This document shows positions 42,772-52,281 of a stretch of 64,000 bases of DNA, one piece after another (within the stretch, counting starts at the first letter, position 1; each line of letters begins with the position of its first letter). The stretch is from assembly GCF_947487605.1 (NCBI RefSeq), contig NZ_CANKXK010000003.1:1-64000 (forward strand). Direction: 5' to 3'. The translations under genes and the position numbers were made by a program. The notes below the pieces were generated by a model. That model had not been told where the DNA came from. It did not search any database and worked only from the letters and a program-made list of their open reading frames with translations. Source of the stretch: an uncultured Algibacter sp. (GTDB taxonomy: Bacteria > Bacteroidota > Bacteroidia > Flavobacteriales > Flavobacteriaceae).

Positions 42772-45700
42772 TTAATTTATATGTTTAGACAATCTCAAAA
42801 TATCACCAAAAACACCTCTTGCTGTTACTTCTGCTCCTGCTCCTGCTCCTTGAATAACAATAGGTTGCTCGCCATAGGACTCTGTAAATATTTCAAAAAT
42901 GGCATCAGAGCCTTTAACATGTCCTAAAGTACTATCTTCAGGAATTGACACTAGTTTCACCTCCAGATTTCCTTTATCTTGAGATAAATCACCAGACAAA
43001 TCACCAACATATCGTAATACATGACCTTCTTTTTGATTGTCCTTTATCTTTTGATATTGATTATCCAACACATTCAATTGTGATAAAAAGGATTCAACTG
43101 AAATATCTCGATACGCTTCTGGTATTAAATTTAATACAGAAACATCTTCAAATTCATTTTGCAAATCTAACTCTCTTGCTAGAATTAATAGCTTTCTTGC
43201 CACATCATTTCCTGAAAAATCCTCTCTTGGATCTGGCTCTGTAAACCCTTTATCTATAGTTTCTTGAATGATTTCGCTAAACGGCTTATCTTGAATTGAA
43301 AAATTATTGAATAAATAACTTAAAGTCCCTGAAAAAACACCGCGTATTCTTGTAATGTTTTCTCCAGATTCATGTAAAAGTTTAATGGTATCAATTAATG
43401 GCAACCCCGCACCCACTGTAGTTTCGTATAAGTACTGTTTATTATGCTCACTTAATTGGACTCGCAATTCCTTGTAAAATTCATGTGAAATTGTATTAGC
43501 AATCTTATTTGATGATACTAAATCGAAACCTGCTTCTACCAAAGGAATATAATTATTAAAGAACTCGGAACTTGCTGTATTATCTACTGCTATTAAATTT
43601 TCTAAATGATATGTTTTTGCAAAAGTGATGATATCTTCAATGGAGCTTTCTGTAGTTGTTTCATTAATTGCTTTTTCCCAATTTGCATCAACACCATTTT
43701 TATTTAAGAATAATTTTCTTGAATTAGCAATGGCAAAAACATTCAAATTAATGCCTTTACGTTTTTCAATATCATCTTTCGACTTTAAAATCTGATTTAT
43801 TAAAGCGCCACCCACTCCTCCATGGCCAAAAATGGCAATGTTTATTTTTTTTGAAATTCCAAAAACTTCACCATGAATTACATTCATGGCTTTATGTAAT
43901 TGACGCTTTTTAACAACTAAACTCACATTTCTACCAGTTACTGTATTATTAAATAGCAATGGTGTAATTTGATTTTTTATTAGCGCATTAAATGGTTTAT
44001 GAAAAGAACTCAATTCTATACCAATAATTGAAATAACCGAAACATCATCAACTACCTCTATTTTATTTACGTCTTGTGCATAAAAATCATTTTCGAATTC
44101 GCGTTCTAAAGCTATAACAGCTTGAGTTGCTTTTTCAGCATCTATAATTAAACCTATCCCACGCTCAGAAGAGCCTTGAGAAATAATACTCACGCTAATA
44201 TCTCTGTCGCTTAAAGCTTTAAATATCCTTGCATCGACACCAATTTTGCCTAGTAAACCACGTCCCTCTAAATTAAGTAATGCAACATTGTCTAAAACAG
44301 ATAGCGATGTTACTTCTTTTGAGCTTGGTTTTGCTGTAATTAGGGTGCCTTCATCATCAGAATTAAAGGTGTTAAGAATACGCAGATTAATATTTTTTTC
44401 AACTAATGGAATAATTGTTTTAGCATGTAAAACCGTTGTTCCAAAGTTGGCTAGTTCATTAGCTTCACCAAACGATAATTCTCTTATTTTCTGTGCATCC
44501 TCAACTAAATCTGGATTGGCAGTATAAATACCATTTACATGCGTATAGTTTTGCAACTCTTCGGCATCTAAATAATTTGCTATTAATGCGGCTGTATAAT
44601 TACTCCCGTTTCTTCCTAAAGTTGTCGTTTCGTTTTTAGAATTAGAAGCAATAAATCCAGCTATAATATTAACAGTGTCGCTATTATTATTCTTAAAGTA
44701 ATTCTTAACATTATCCTTAGTTAAATGTGAAACAGGTTGTGCATTACCAAAATTATCATCCGTTTTAATTAATTGTCTAGTGTCTGTTGCATTTGCTTTT
44801 ATTCCTTTTTTATTGAGTAAACTTGACACTAATTTAATAGACAACAATTCGCCTTGAGCTAAAATTTCATCTTTTGTTTTTTGACTGCAATCTCGCAATA
44901 AACTAACCCCTTCAAAAAGCTTATTTAAAATTGAAAATTCTTGCGAAAAATCAATACTCTTTAAAGGCTCTTTTTGATACTGTTTAAAATTTTCTAAGGC
45001 TTCTTTATACTCTTTTCCTTGAAGCGTTTTATTTAAAATAGTTTCCAAATCGTCTGTAGCACTTCCTCTTGCAGAAACAACAACCGCTATTTTTTCGCCG
45101 TTATGTACTTTATTTTCAATAATGGAAAGTACTTTATTCAATCCATCACCATTTGCTAAAGATTTCCCCCCAAACTTTAATACTTTCATTTTTTTCTTTT
45201 TAGAATCTGGCACAAAAATGCCTTCAACAATTTTTTCTAATTGCTCATACTCCATTAAAAACGCATCGTGACCATGAACCGAATTAATTTCGTTGTACGT
45301 AACATTGGCATGTGTTACCGCCAATTGTTTGTGTGTTTGCTTATTTTCTTCGGCAGTAAAAAACAAGTCAGAATCAACACCAATAATATGTATGTTGGCT
45401 TCAATATTTTCTAAAACATTTAGGTCTGCTTTCCTATTTTTAGTAACATCAATTGTTTTCAACAACTGATTCATTAATTTATAGGCTGATAATTGAAAGC
45501 GCTCTTGCAATTTTTTACCATGATGCAATAACCAACTTTCTACATTAAAAATTTCTGAATCCTTATTTTTTGAACGCTGAAAGCGCTCTTTAAAAGATTC
45601 TGGTGTACGATAACAAAGCATGGCGTGCATTCTAGCATCATGAACTGGATTTTTAGAATTTAATAGAAATTGTTCTTGAATTTGACAATTTGCAATAAGC

Positions 45701-46173
45701 CAATCGGTAGATTTCCAATCGGTAGCAACAACTATTAAATGCTCAGTAAAATCTGGTTGCAAAACAGCCATCTCCCATGCAATACCACCTCCTAATGATC
45801 CACCTATAGTAGCAAAAAGCTTCGATATTTTTAATTTATGAAGTCCTAATAAAAAAATTCTAGCCATATCTCGAGCCACAAAATCTTTATAATTATCAAT
45901 TACAAAGCTATCGTAGCCATTTCCAGGTATGTTAAATGCTAAAACAGAATATAGATTGGTATCAATAACCTTATCAGTACCTATTAAATCTTTCCACCAA
46001 CCTGTTTTACCTGCAACATTACTATTACCAGTTAGTGCATGATTTACTAAAACTGTTGGTGCCGTACCTAAAGCTCTACCAAAAACTTGATAACTTAACT
46101 TTATCTCAGGGTAAAGCGCACCTTTTTCAGTTGTGTAATTCTTTATAATAATATGTTGCAATTCGTGTTTCAA
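42772..46173 (-). CDS. thrA: Homoserine O-acetyltransferase - aspartokinase - homoserine dehydrogenase fusion
   Basis: An 1133-residue three-part protein. Residues 1-325: alpha/beta-hydrolase MetX domain with the VNHALTGNS block, nucleophile Ser126 in GGSLGG, Asp269 and His302 in GHDAFL; it is shorter than stand-alone MetX (about 370). Residues about 329-770: aspartokinase starting MKVLKFGGKSLA and including ACT regions. Residues about 775-1133: homoserine dehydrogenase (AIFGHGGVGGALI). It can carry aspartate to homoserine and then acetylate it, feeding MetY and MetZ. The start is TTG at 46173, with a stop two codons upstream and no nearby ATG. It follows metY. Confidence 0.92.
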   Translation of the reverse strand: MKHELQHIIIKNYTTEKGALYPEIKLSYQVFGRALGTAPTVLVNHALTGNSNVAGKTGWWKDLIGTDKVIDTNLYSVLAFNIPGNGYDSFVIDNYKDFVARDMARIFLLGLHKLKISKLFATIGGSLGGGIAWEMAVLQPDFTEHLIVVATDWKSTDWLIANCQIQEQFLLNSKNPVHDARMHAMLCYRTPESFKERFQRSKNKDSEIFNVESWLLHHGKKLQERFQLSAYKLMNQLLKTIDVTKNRKADLNVLENIEANIHIIGVDSDLFFTAEENKQTHKQLAVTHANVTYNEINSVHGHDAFLMEYEQLEKIVEGIFVPDSKKKKMKVLKFGGKSLANGDGLNKVLSIIENKVHNGEKIAVVVSARGSATDDLETILNKTLQGKEYKEALENFKQYQKEPLKSIDFSQEFSILNKLFEGVSLLRDCSQKTKDEILAQGELLSIKLVSSLLNKKGIKANATDTRQLIKTDDNFGNAQPVSHLTKDNVKNYFKNNNSDTVNIIAGFIASNSKNETTTLGRNGSNYTAALIANYLDAEELQNYTHVNGIYTANPDLVEDAQKIRELSFGEANELANFGTTVLHAKTIIPLVEKNINLRILNTFNSDDEGTLITAKPSSKEVTSLSVLDNVALLNLEGRGLLGKIGVDARIFKALSDRDISVSIISQGSSERGIGLIIDAEKATQAVIALEREFENDFYAQDVNKIEVVDDVSVISIIGIELSSFHKPFNALIKNQITPLLFNNTVTGRNVSLVVKKRQLHKAMNVIHGEVFGISKKINIAIFGHGGVGGALINQILKSKDDIEKRKGINLNVFAIANSRKLFLNKNGVDANWEKAINETTTESSIEDIITFAKTYHLENLIAVDNTASSEFFNNYIPLVEAGFDLVSSNKIANTISHEFYKELRVQLSEHNKQYLYETTVGAGLPLIDTIKLLHESGENITRIRGVFSGTLSYLFNNFSIQDKPFSEIIQETIDKGFTEPDPREDFSGNDVARKLLILARELDLQNEFEDVSVLNLIPEAYRDISVESFLSQLNVLDNQYQKIKDNQKEGHVLRYVGDLSGDLSQDKGNLEVKLVSIPEDSTLGHVKGSDAIFEIFTESYGEQPIVIQGAGAGAEVTARGVFGDILRLSKHIN

Positions 46174-46189
46174 TGTTTATTTTTTATTT

Positions 46190-46300
46190 GGGCGTTATCA
46201 CAAGGGTCGGGCTTGAGTTTATCCTGAGCGGAGTCGAAAGGCTACAAGTCCTCGCACCTCCTACGTCGGGCTGTGGGCTTTCCACTTCAATCCCTAACGC
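46190..46300 (+). repeat. A-family dispersed repeat, copy 5, with a nested insert
   Basis: GGGCGTTATC ... CAATCCCTAACGC. The first GGGCTTT block is split by TTGAGTTTATCCTGAGCGGA and following bases (about 46213-46241), a motif found in other repeats of the window. The left edge begins 17 bases upstream of the fusion gene's TTG start. Confidence 0.8.
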
Positions 46301-46354
46301 GGGCATATTTGCCAATGCCGTTATATGTAACAAAGGACTTCCTTTTTTGTTATA

Positions 46355-46387
46355 AACCTGTCGGGTTTTTTAAAACCTAACAGGTCT
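46355..46387. repeat. B palindrome (type 1, degenerate)
   Basis: AACCTGTCGGGTTTTT with AAAACCTAACAGGTCT, 12 bases after the metY stop. Confidence 0.75.
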
Positions 46388-46398
46388 CAGCCAGTTCA

Positions 46399-47673
46399 TT
46401 ATATCTTTGCAAAAGCTGCTTTTAAATCTGCTTTTAAATCTTCTATATCTTCAATACCAACAGACAAACGAATTAAATCTGCCGAAACACCTGCTGATTC
46501 TTGCTCAGTTTCATTTAATTGTTGGTGTGTTGTGCTTGCAGGGTGAATAATAAGAGATTTTGTATCTCCAATATTAGCTAATAATGAAAATAATTTAGTT
46601 TCGTCTGCTATTGTTTTCGCAGCATCAAATCCTTTTTTAGCTCCAAAAGTAACAATCCCACTTTGGCCATTAGGCAGATATTTATCTGCTAAGGCTTTGT
46701 ATTTACTACTTTCTAATCCTGGATAATTAACCCATGCAACTTCATCTTGTTGTTCTAACCATTTAGCTAAATTCAAAGCATTTTCAGAATGTTGCTTTAT
46801 TCTAACAGGTAAAGTTTCTAAACCTTGGATAATATTAAATGCATTAGTTGGACTTAAGGCACCTCCTAAATCACGTAATCCTTCTAAAATCAATTTAAAT
46901 GTATAAGCTGCTGCACCCAAAGCTTCATGATACACTAAGCCGTGATAACCAGCAGATGGCTCTGTAAACTCTGGAAATTTTCCATTTGCCCAGTTAAAAG
47001 TTCCTCCATCTATAATAGCACCTCCTATAGAAGTTCCTTGACCGCCAATATATTTTGTTAAAGAATGAATAACAATATTAGCTCCATGGTTTAAAGGATT
47101 TAATAATGCTGGAGTAGCTACTGTATTATCAACAATAAAGGGTACACCTGCAGCATTTGAATGAACAGAAATGGCTTCTAAATCTAATACATCTAATTTT
47201 GGGTTACCCAAAGATTCTACAAAAAACGCTCTCGTATTATCTTGAACTGCTGCTGCAAAATTATCAGGATTATCAGCATCTACAAATGTAGTTGTAATAC
47301 CAAATCTTGGCAACGTAACTTTTAAAAGGTTATACGTTCCGCCATACAAACTACTAGAGGCTACTATATGGTCACCGGCTTTTAATAATGTTAATAATCC
47401 TGTAGAAATAGCAGATGTACCAGATGCAAAAACAACAGCTCCAATACCGCCTTCAACTGCCGCCAAACGATCTTGTAAAATTTGATTTGTTGGGTTATTT
47501 AAACGTGTATATATAAAACCTAATTCTTGTAAAGAAAATAAATTTGCTGCATGATCTGAATTGTTAAAAACATAAGATGTTGTTTGATAAATTGGTACTG
47601 CTCTAGTTCCTAATGTAGTTGTAACATCATGTCCTGCATGTAGTGCATTTGTTGCTAATTTTGGTGTGCTCAT
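46399..47673 (-). CDS. metY: O-acetylhomoserine sulfhydrylase
   Basis: A 424-residue gamma-family PLP enzyme making homocysteine from O-acetylhomoserine and sulfide. The N-terminal TNALHAGHDV, the PLP lysine in HSLTKYIGGQGTSIGG and the length over 420 residues fit the OAH sulfhydrylase (MetY) subgroup. It is the first gene under the left-hand SAM riboswitch, 97 bases downstream of the aptamer, and supplies homocysteine to the split MetH. The acetylated substrate comes from the MetX domain of the next gene's product. Confidence 0.94.
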   Translation of the reverse strand: MSTPKLATNALHAGHDVTTTLGTRAVPIYQTTSYVFNNSDHAANLFSLQELGFIYTRLNNPTNQILQDRLAAVEGGIGAVVFASGTSAISTGLLTLLKAGDHIVASSSLYGGTYNLLKVTLPRFGITTTFVDADNPDNFAAAVQDNTRAFFVESLGNPKLDVLDLEAISVHSNAAGVPFIVDNTVATPALLNPLNHGANIVIHSLTKYIGGQGTSIGGAIIDGGTFNWANGKFPEFTEPSAGYHGLVYHEALGAAAYTFKLILEGLRDLGGALSPTNAFNIIQGLETLPVRIKQHSENALNLAKWLEQQDEVAWVNYPGLESSKYKALADKYLPNGQSGIVTFGAKKGFDAAKTIADETKLFSLLANIGDTKSLIIHPASTTHQQLNETEQESAGVSADLIRLSVGIEDIEDLKADLKAAFAKI

Positions 47674-47743
47674 TTTTCTAAAATTAATTTATTAATAAAT
47701 CAAGCCAAATATGCCTTTATAGAAAAATGTTAAAAAGAAATTT

Positions 47744-47764
47744 AAAATTACAGAAAGTAATTTT
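47744..47764 (-). other. metY: Weak A+T hairpin between the SAM aptamer and metY
   Basis: AAAATTAC and GTAATTTT form an 8-bp A+T-only stem, followed on the minus strand by a T-rich stretch. It might be part of the expression platform but is too weak to call a terminator. Confidence 0.3.
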
Positions 47765-47769
47765 GTTAA

Positions 47770-47866
47770 GTTATCTATCCGTTATGGGTAGAATTTAGCA
47801 CCTTCTTTACTGGTAAAGGGTTGCTAAGGCTTCAACGGGTCTAATCCCTCCGCCTTTCTTGATAAC
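47770..47866 (-). promoter_or_regulatory. SAM-I (S-box) riboswitch upstream of metY
   Basis: Minus strand: P1 GTTATC (47866-47861) pairs with GATAAC (47775-47770). Core blocks AAGAAAGGCGGAGGG, ACCCGTTGAAGCC, TAGCAACC and AAGGTGCTAAATTC follow the S-box order. It is very similar to the copy at 30583-30689. It should turn down metY and, if the transcript continues, the whole sulfate/methionine supercluster when SAM is abundant. Confidence 0.92.
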
Positions 47867-47945
47867 ATCTCAATAAGTTATTGAACTTGTGAATACAAAT
47901 ATTCAGTTAGAAAAAGTTAATATCCAAATTTTTTTGTGACTATTT

Positions 47946-49496
47946 TCATTTTTTAATCAAATCTTCTTTGAATTTTCTTCTAATTATCTGCCCTATAGGC
48001 TTATTCTCAATTTTCGATTCTAACCATGAAATAATATCTAGATATAAGAACGCACGACTTTGATATGGGTCATTCTCAAACTCTTTTAACTTCTTGTGCA
48101 GTTTAACAAATTCACCTTTTACTTCATGTGGATAAATATCTCCCAATCCTCTTAAAAACTTAATAAACTCTTTTTGAACCTCATATAAATCTTCCATTTT
48201 AATTAAAAACTTATATGTGCTTCTTATTAACACATCCAAATTATAATCTAATCCAGCTTCATAATGTGCTACAAGATTTAATATTCTAGAAAAGCAGAGT
48301 AAATCCTCTCGCATTTGAAGCGATTTATTACTTATAATTTTATCAAGATAAAAAATACACTTTTTAGTTTCTCCAGCACCAAAATACATACTTGCCATTT
48401 TATAATAAAACACCATAATATGGTGCTCATCTATCCTATTTTTAAAATCTTTTAGCTGCTCTAAAACTTCATCAATCAATGGTAAACCTTCCTTAAAGCT
48501 ACCTTCAATAAAATGTAAATTGAATTTATTATTGTAGATATATAAAAAAGCTAAACTATCATTATTATCGTCTAATGGAAACCACTTTTCTCTGGTTACT
48601 TCTTCTAAATTCTTAAGTGTCTCTTGAAATTTTTCATACTGACGTAAGTAAAATAACGCTTCTAACAAATAATGATTTCCTCTTAAGAAAAAGACAGGAT
48701 TTAAAATTATCATGTTCTTATTCTTATAGAATAAATCTACCCACTTTGATGCGTACTTATAACAGGATAAAAAATCTACAGTTAAAAAACTATACCATAA
48801 ATAAGATTTGTAAAGCCAAAGTTTTTCTCGAAATCCTAATTTATTAATATCGTATTTGGGTAATCTATCATTGAAATAATTAGTAATAACTTGATGCTCT
48901 TCATCGTTTTTTACATAACCCGTTTTTAAAAATAAACCGTATAACTGTAGAGATAAGTTCGATAGTTTACTTGCCAATACATTTTGTAAACTAAGCTCTT
49001 TGGCTTGAATAGTTAATTCATCGGCTCGATTACTAATACTCCTTGTAATGTATTGGGACTCTATTACTTTTTCAAGCTCAACAATTTCATAGGCAACATT
49101 TTTCTCTTCATTTGCAACTGCTAAATTTTTGGCTTTATCTAATATTTTTAAACTCTGTTTGTAAAGCCCTTTATGATAAAGAATAGTCGCAAAATCTAGT
49201 TGCTCACGAATTTGAATTCGAATGTTTTGATGAGACGGATTAAGACGCAAGCTTATAAGAATCTGTTTATAGAGGTGTGCTTTTAAATTAGATAATTGTT
49301 GTTTTTTAACAATACCTTTCTTTAAAATAATCGCTTCATCGTAAACTTTTAGTTTATCGAGAATATTAAAAAGTAATAAGAATTTTGAGTCTTCATTTAC
49401 TCCCAACCGGCCAACATACAGCTTAAACTGTCTTTTTTCCGATTTAGAAAGCGATTTAACTAGTACAAATAAATTATCTTTTTGCTCTCTTGTCAT
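47946..49496 (-). CDS. Large helical-repeat (TPR-like) protein of unknown function
   Basis: A 516-residue, all-alpha protein with no signal peptide. The N-terminus contains the segment SLSKSEKRQFKLYV, followed by repeated amphipathic helix pairs (for example GLYKQSLKILDKAKNLA, ALFYLRQYEKFQETLKNL, GETKKCIFYLDKII) typical of divergent TPR scaffolds. No catalytic motif is visible. I do not recognise a characterised family; it looks lineage-specific. The ATG at 49496 is used; a GTG two codons earlier opens the frame. It is divergent from leuA across 149 bases. Confidence 0.75.
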   Translation of the reverse strand: MTREQKDNLFVLVKSLSKSEKRQFKLYVGRLGVNEDSKFLLLFNILDKLKVYDEAIILKKGIVKKQQLSNLKAHLYKQILISLRLNPSHQNIRIQIREQLDFATILYHKGLYKQSLKILDKAKNLAVANEEKNVAYEIVELEKVIESQYITRSISNRADELTIQAKELSLQNVLASKLSNLSLQLYGLFLKTGYVKNDEEHQVITNYFNDRLPKYDINKLGFREKLWLYKSYLWYSFLTVDFLSCYKYASKWVDLFYKNKNMIILNPVFFLRGNHYLLEALFYLRQYEKFQETLKNLEEVTREKWFPLDDNNDSLAFLYIYNNKFNLHFIEGSFKEGLPLIDEVLEQLKDFKNRIDEHHIMVFYYKMASMYFGAGETKKCIFYLDKIISNKSLQMREDLLCFSRILNLVAHYEAGLDYNLDVLIRSTYKFLIKMEDLYEVQKEFIKFLRGLGDIYPHEVKGEFVKLHKKLKEFENDPYQSRAFLYLDIISWLESKIENKPIGQIIRRKFKEDLIKK

Positions 49497-49645
49497 AGTC
49501 ACAAAATCTCTATTAAAAAATTGACATTCAATTGATTAAACAAAAATTAAACAGGTTAAACATCGTAAAAAGGATTATTGAAGCAACGTCATTTATCAAA
49601 CCAAAATATACATTCGTATAAGAATACGAAAATATATTTTAATAA

Positions 49646-50821
49646 ATGTCTAATAGTAACGTACAAATTTTCGATACAACGCTTCGCGATGGTGAGCAAG
49701 TTCCTGGTTGTAAACTTAACACAGAGCAAAAATTAGTAATAGCAGAACAGCTTGATAGTTTAGGCGTTAATATAATAGAAGCTGGTTTTCCTGTTTCTAG
49801 CCCAGGTGATTTTAAATCGGTTGAAGAAATTTCAAAAATTGTAAAAAATGCAACTGTTTGTGGTTTAACTCGTTCTGTTGAAAACGACATAAAAGTTGCT
49901 GCTGAGGCTTTAAAATATGCTAAAATACCAAGAATTCATACTGGTATTGGCACATCTGAATCGCATATAAAACATAAATTCAAATCAACTCAAGAAGCTA
50001 TTATTGAACGTGCTGTTAAAGCAGTAAGTTATGCTAAATCTTTTGTTGAAGATATTGAATTTTACGCCGAAGATGCTGGCAGAACAGACAACGAATATTT
50101 AGCACGTGTATGTGAGGCGGTTATTAAAGCTGGAGCTACGGTCTTAAATATCCCTGACACTACTGGGTATTGTTTACCAAGTGAGTATGGCGCTAAAATT
50201 AAATACCTAAAAGAAAATGTAAAAGGCATAGAAAAGGCTATTATTTCTTGCCATTGCCATAACGATTTAGGTTTGGCAACAGCCAACTCCATTGAAGGCG
50301 TTATTAACGGTGCAAGACAAATTGAATGTACTATAAATGGTATTGGAGAACGCGCTGGTAATACGGCTCTTGAAGAAGTTGTTATGATTTTAAAACAACA
50401 TCCTTACTTAAACTTAGATACGAGTATTCAAACCGAAATGCTTTATGGCATAAGCCAATTAGTGTCCGATAGCATGGGTATTTACACACAACCTAATAAA
50501 GCAATTGTTGGTGCAAACGCTTTTGCTCATAGTTCTGGTATTCATCAAGATGGTGTGATTAAAAACCGTGAAACATACGAGATAATAGACCCTAAAGATG
50601 TAGGTGTAACCGAATCGGCAATTGTATTAACAGCACGTAGTGGTAGAGCTGCATTAGCCTATAGAGCAAAAAATGTTGGGTATGAATTAACAAAACTTCA
50701 ACTAGACGAAATCTATATTAACTTCTTAGATTTTGCAGATAAAAAGAAAGAAGTTGACGATTCAGACATTCATCAAATAATAGAAAACAGCAAAGTATAT
50801 AACGAAATTATTTCTAGTTAA
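49646..50821 (+). CDS. leuA: 2-isopropylmalate synthase (short form)
   Basis: A 391-residue alpha-isopropylmalate synthase-type enzyme condensing acetyl-CoA with 2-oxoisovalerate. Landmarks: [13 protein letters not shown] at the N-terminus, the metal-site HCHNDLGLA and the NGIGERAGN block. It ends about 110-130 residues before standard LeuA (about 510-520), lacking the C-terminal LeuA dimer domain where leucine binds. Homocitrate or citramalate synthase is an alternative for short forms, but leuB follows directly, supporting the leucine pathway. leuC and leuD are not in the window. Confidence 0.9.
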   Translation: MSNSNVQIFDTTLRDGEQVPGCKLNTEQKLVIAEQLDSLGVNIIEAGFPVSSPGDFKSVEEISKIVKNATVCGLTRSVENDIKVAAEALKYAKIPRIHTGIGTSESHIKHKFKSTQEAIIERAVKAVSYAKSFVEDIEFYAEDAGRTDNEYLARVCEAVIKAGATVLNIPDTTGYCLPSEYGAKIKYLKENVKGIEKAIISCHCHNDLGLATANSIEGVINGARQIECTINGIGERAGNTALEEVVMILKQHPYLNLDTSIQTEMLYGISQLVSDSMGIYTQPNKAIVGANAFAHSSGIHQDGVIKNRETYEIIDPKDVGVTESAIVLTARSGRAALAYRAKNVGYELTKLQLDEIYINFLDFADKKKEVDDSDIHQIIENSKVYNEIISS

Positions 50822-50836
50822 TAAAATTAGATTCTC

Positions 50837-50881
50837 TCCCCAGTTTATCTTGAGTGGTAGTAGAAAGCTGGGAATGACAAA
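50837..50881. repeat. Short inverted repeat between leuA and leuB
   Basis: CCCAGTTTATCTTGAGTGG and AGTAGAAAGCTGGGA form imperfect arms; the motif is related to the TTTATCCTGAGCGGAGTCGA repeat seen inside A copy 5. Confidence 0.5.
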
Positions 50882-50892
50882 AAGTTAAAGTG

Positions 50893-52011
50893 ATGAAATT
50901 AAATATTGCCGTTTTACCAGGTGATGGTATTGGTCCAGAAGTTATAGCTCAAGCTGTAAAGGTGTTAAAAGCTATTGCTATGGAGTTTGACCATGTATTT
51001 ACTTTCAATACAGCTTTGGTTGGTGCATCTGCTATCGATAAAACAGGGAAGCCTTTACCTCAAGAAACTATAAACACATGTAAAAAAGCAGACGCCGTTT
51101 TATTTGGCGCTATTGGCAATACCAAATACGATATTGATCCCAATGCAAAGGTTCGTCCAGAACAAGGGCTTTTAGGACTTCGCAAAGAACTTGGTTTATA
51201 CGCTAATATTCGTCCTGTAATTGCTTATGAAGATATTTTAAACAAATCATCTTTAAAGAAAAAGCAGATAAAAGATACCAACATACTTATTTACAGAGAA
51301 CTTACTGGAGGTATTTATTTTGGAAAAAGAACTCTTAGTGAAGATGGTAATACAGCTTCCGATACTTGTGAATATAGTAGGCTTGAAATAGAACGAATTG
51401 CCCATTTAGCCTTTAAAGCAGCTCAAACAAGAAAACGCAAACTAACTTTAGTAGATAAAGCCAATGTTTTAGAAAGCTCTAGGCTTTGGCGCAGAATAAT
51501 TCAAGAAATAGCACCACAATATCCTAATGTAAAATTACATTACATGTATATTGATAATGCCGCCATGGAACTTATAATCAACCCAAGGCAGTTTGATGTT
51601 ATTTTAACCGAAAACATGTTTGGCGATATCCTATCAGAAGAAGCAAGCGTAATTGTAGGCTCTATTGGATTACTAGCATCAGCATCACATGGCGATAAAT
51701 ATGCCATGTTCGAACCTATTCACGGTGCCTATACTAAAGCAGCCAACAAAGGCATTGCAAACCCAATTGCTTCCATTTTATCGGCAGCGATGTTATTAGA
51801 CCATTTTGGATTAGATGATGAAGCATCACTTATTAGAAAGGCAGTAGACAAATCGTTGAAACTTCAAATTACAACACCAGATTTAAATACGAAATACGAT
51901 AATATTTCAACCAGTAAAGTGGGCGATTTTATTGAAGATTATATAAATAACCCAGAAGAAACAAATTTAAATTTTACAAATATACATTTAGGACAGTCCA
52001 CGATTATTTAA
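50893..52011 (+). CDS. leuB: 3-isopropylmalate dehydrogenase
   Basis: A 372-residue NAD-dependent decarboxylating dehydrogenase converting 3-isopropylmalate to 2-oxoisocaproate. Landmarks: VLPGDGIGPEVIAQA at the N-terminus, RELTGGIYFGKR substrate region, VDKANVLESSRLWR and HGAYTKAANKGIANP. ATG at 50893; a GTG one codon earlier opens the frame. It is 71 bases after leuA, with a small repeat in the gap, and ends at an intrinsic terminator. Confidence 0.97.
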   Translation: MKLNIAVLPGDGIGPEVIAQAVKVLKAIAMEFDHVFTFNTALVGASAIDKTGKPLPQETINTCKKADAVLFGAIGNTKYDIDPNAKVRPEQGLLGLRKELGLYANIRPVIAYEDILNKSSLKKKQIKDTNILIYRELTGGIYFGKRTLSEDGNTASDTCEYSRLEIERIAHLAFKAAQTRKRKLTLVDKANVLESSRLWRRIIQEIAPQYPNVKLHYMYIDNAAMELIINPRQFDVILTENMFGDILSEEASVIVGSIGLLASASHGDKYAMFEPIHGAYTKAANKGIANPIASILSAAMLLDHFGLDDEASLIRKAVDKSLKLQITTPDLNTKYDNISTSKVGDFIEDYINNPEETNLNFTNIHLGQSTII

Positions 52012-52058
52012 TTATTTTGAGTTAGTCACCAAATAAACTAAACTTTTTGGAGTCCAGT

Positions 52059-52088
52059 AAAAGCGCATTTTAACCGATGTGCTTTTTT
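52059..52088 (+). terminator. Rho-independent terminator of leuA-leuB
   Basis: AAAAGCGCA and TGTGCTTTT form a 9-bp stem with one G-T mismatch and a 10-base loop, ending in a run of T, 48 bases after leuB. Confidence 0.7.
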
Positions 52089-52111
52089 AATGTTTTTAAA
52101 TTTGAACGTCT

Positions 52112-52129
52112 ACCTGCCAGTAGGCAGGT
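52112..52129. repeat. Short GC palindrome
   Basis: ACCTGCC and GGCAGGT around AGTA. It lies at the left edge of decayed A copy 7. Confidence 0.7.
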
Positions 52130-52232
52130 TACTATACCCTTCTACTTCACTCAAGACAGTTGGTCGGGTTTTACATTACAATTTTTTTACTCGTCCCTCA
52201 CTAAAAAGATTTTTATTATAACCCCTAATGTG
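52130..52232 (+). repeat. A-family dispersed repeat, copy 7 (strongly decayed)
   Basis: Recognisable blocks are GGTCGGGTTTTACATTAC, ACTCGTCCCTC and AACCCCTAATGTG in A order; many mutations elsewhere. Confidence 0.55.
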
Positions 52233-52281
52233 AAATTTTAGATTCGCTTAATGTCTAGATAAAGTCATCTAAATTGCTATT

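Noticed and set aside
42775-45190. Separate aspartokinase gene starting at the internal ATG near residue 329
   Set aside because: The upstream MetX part is in the same uninterrupted frame; internal initiation is possible but has no direct support, so one fused CDS is annotated.
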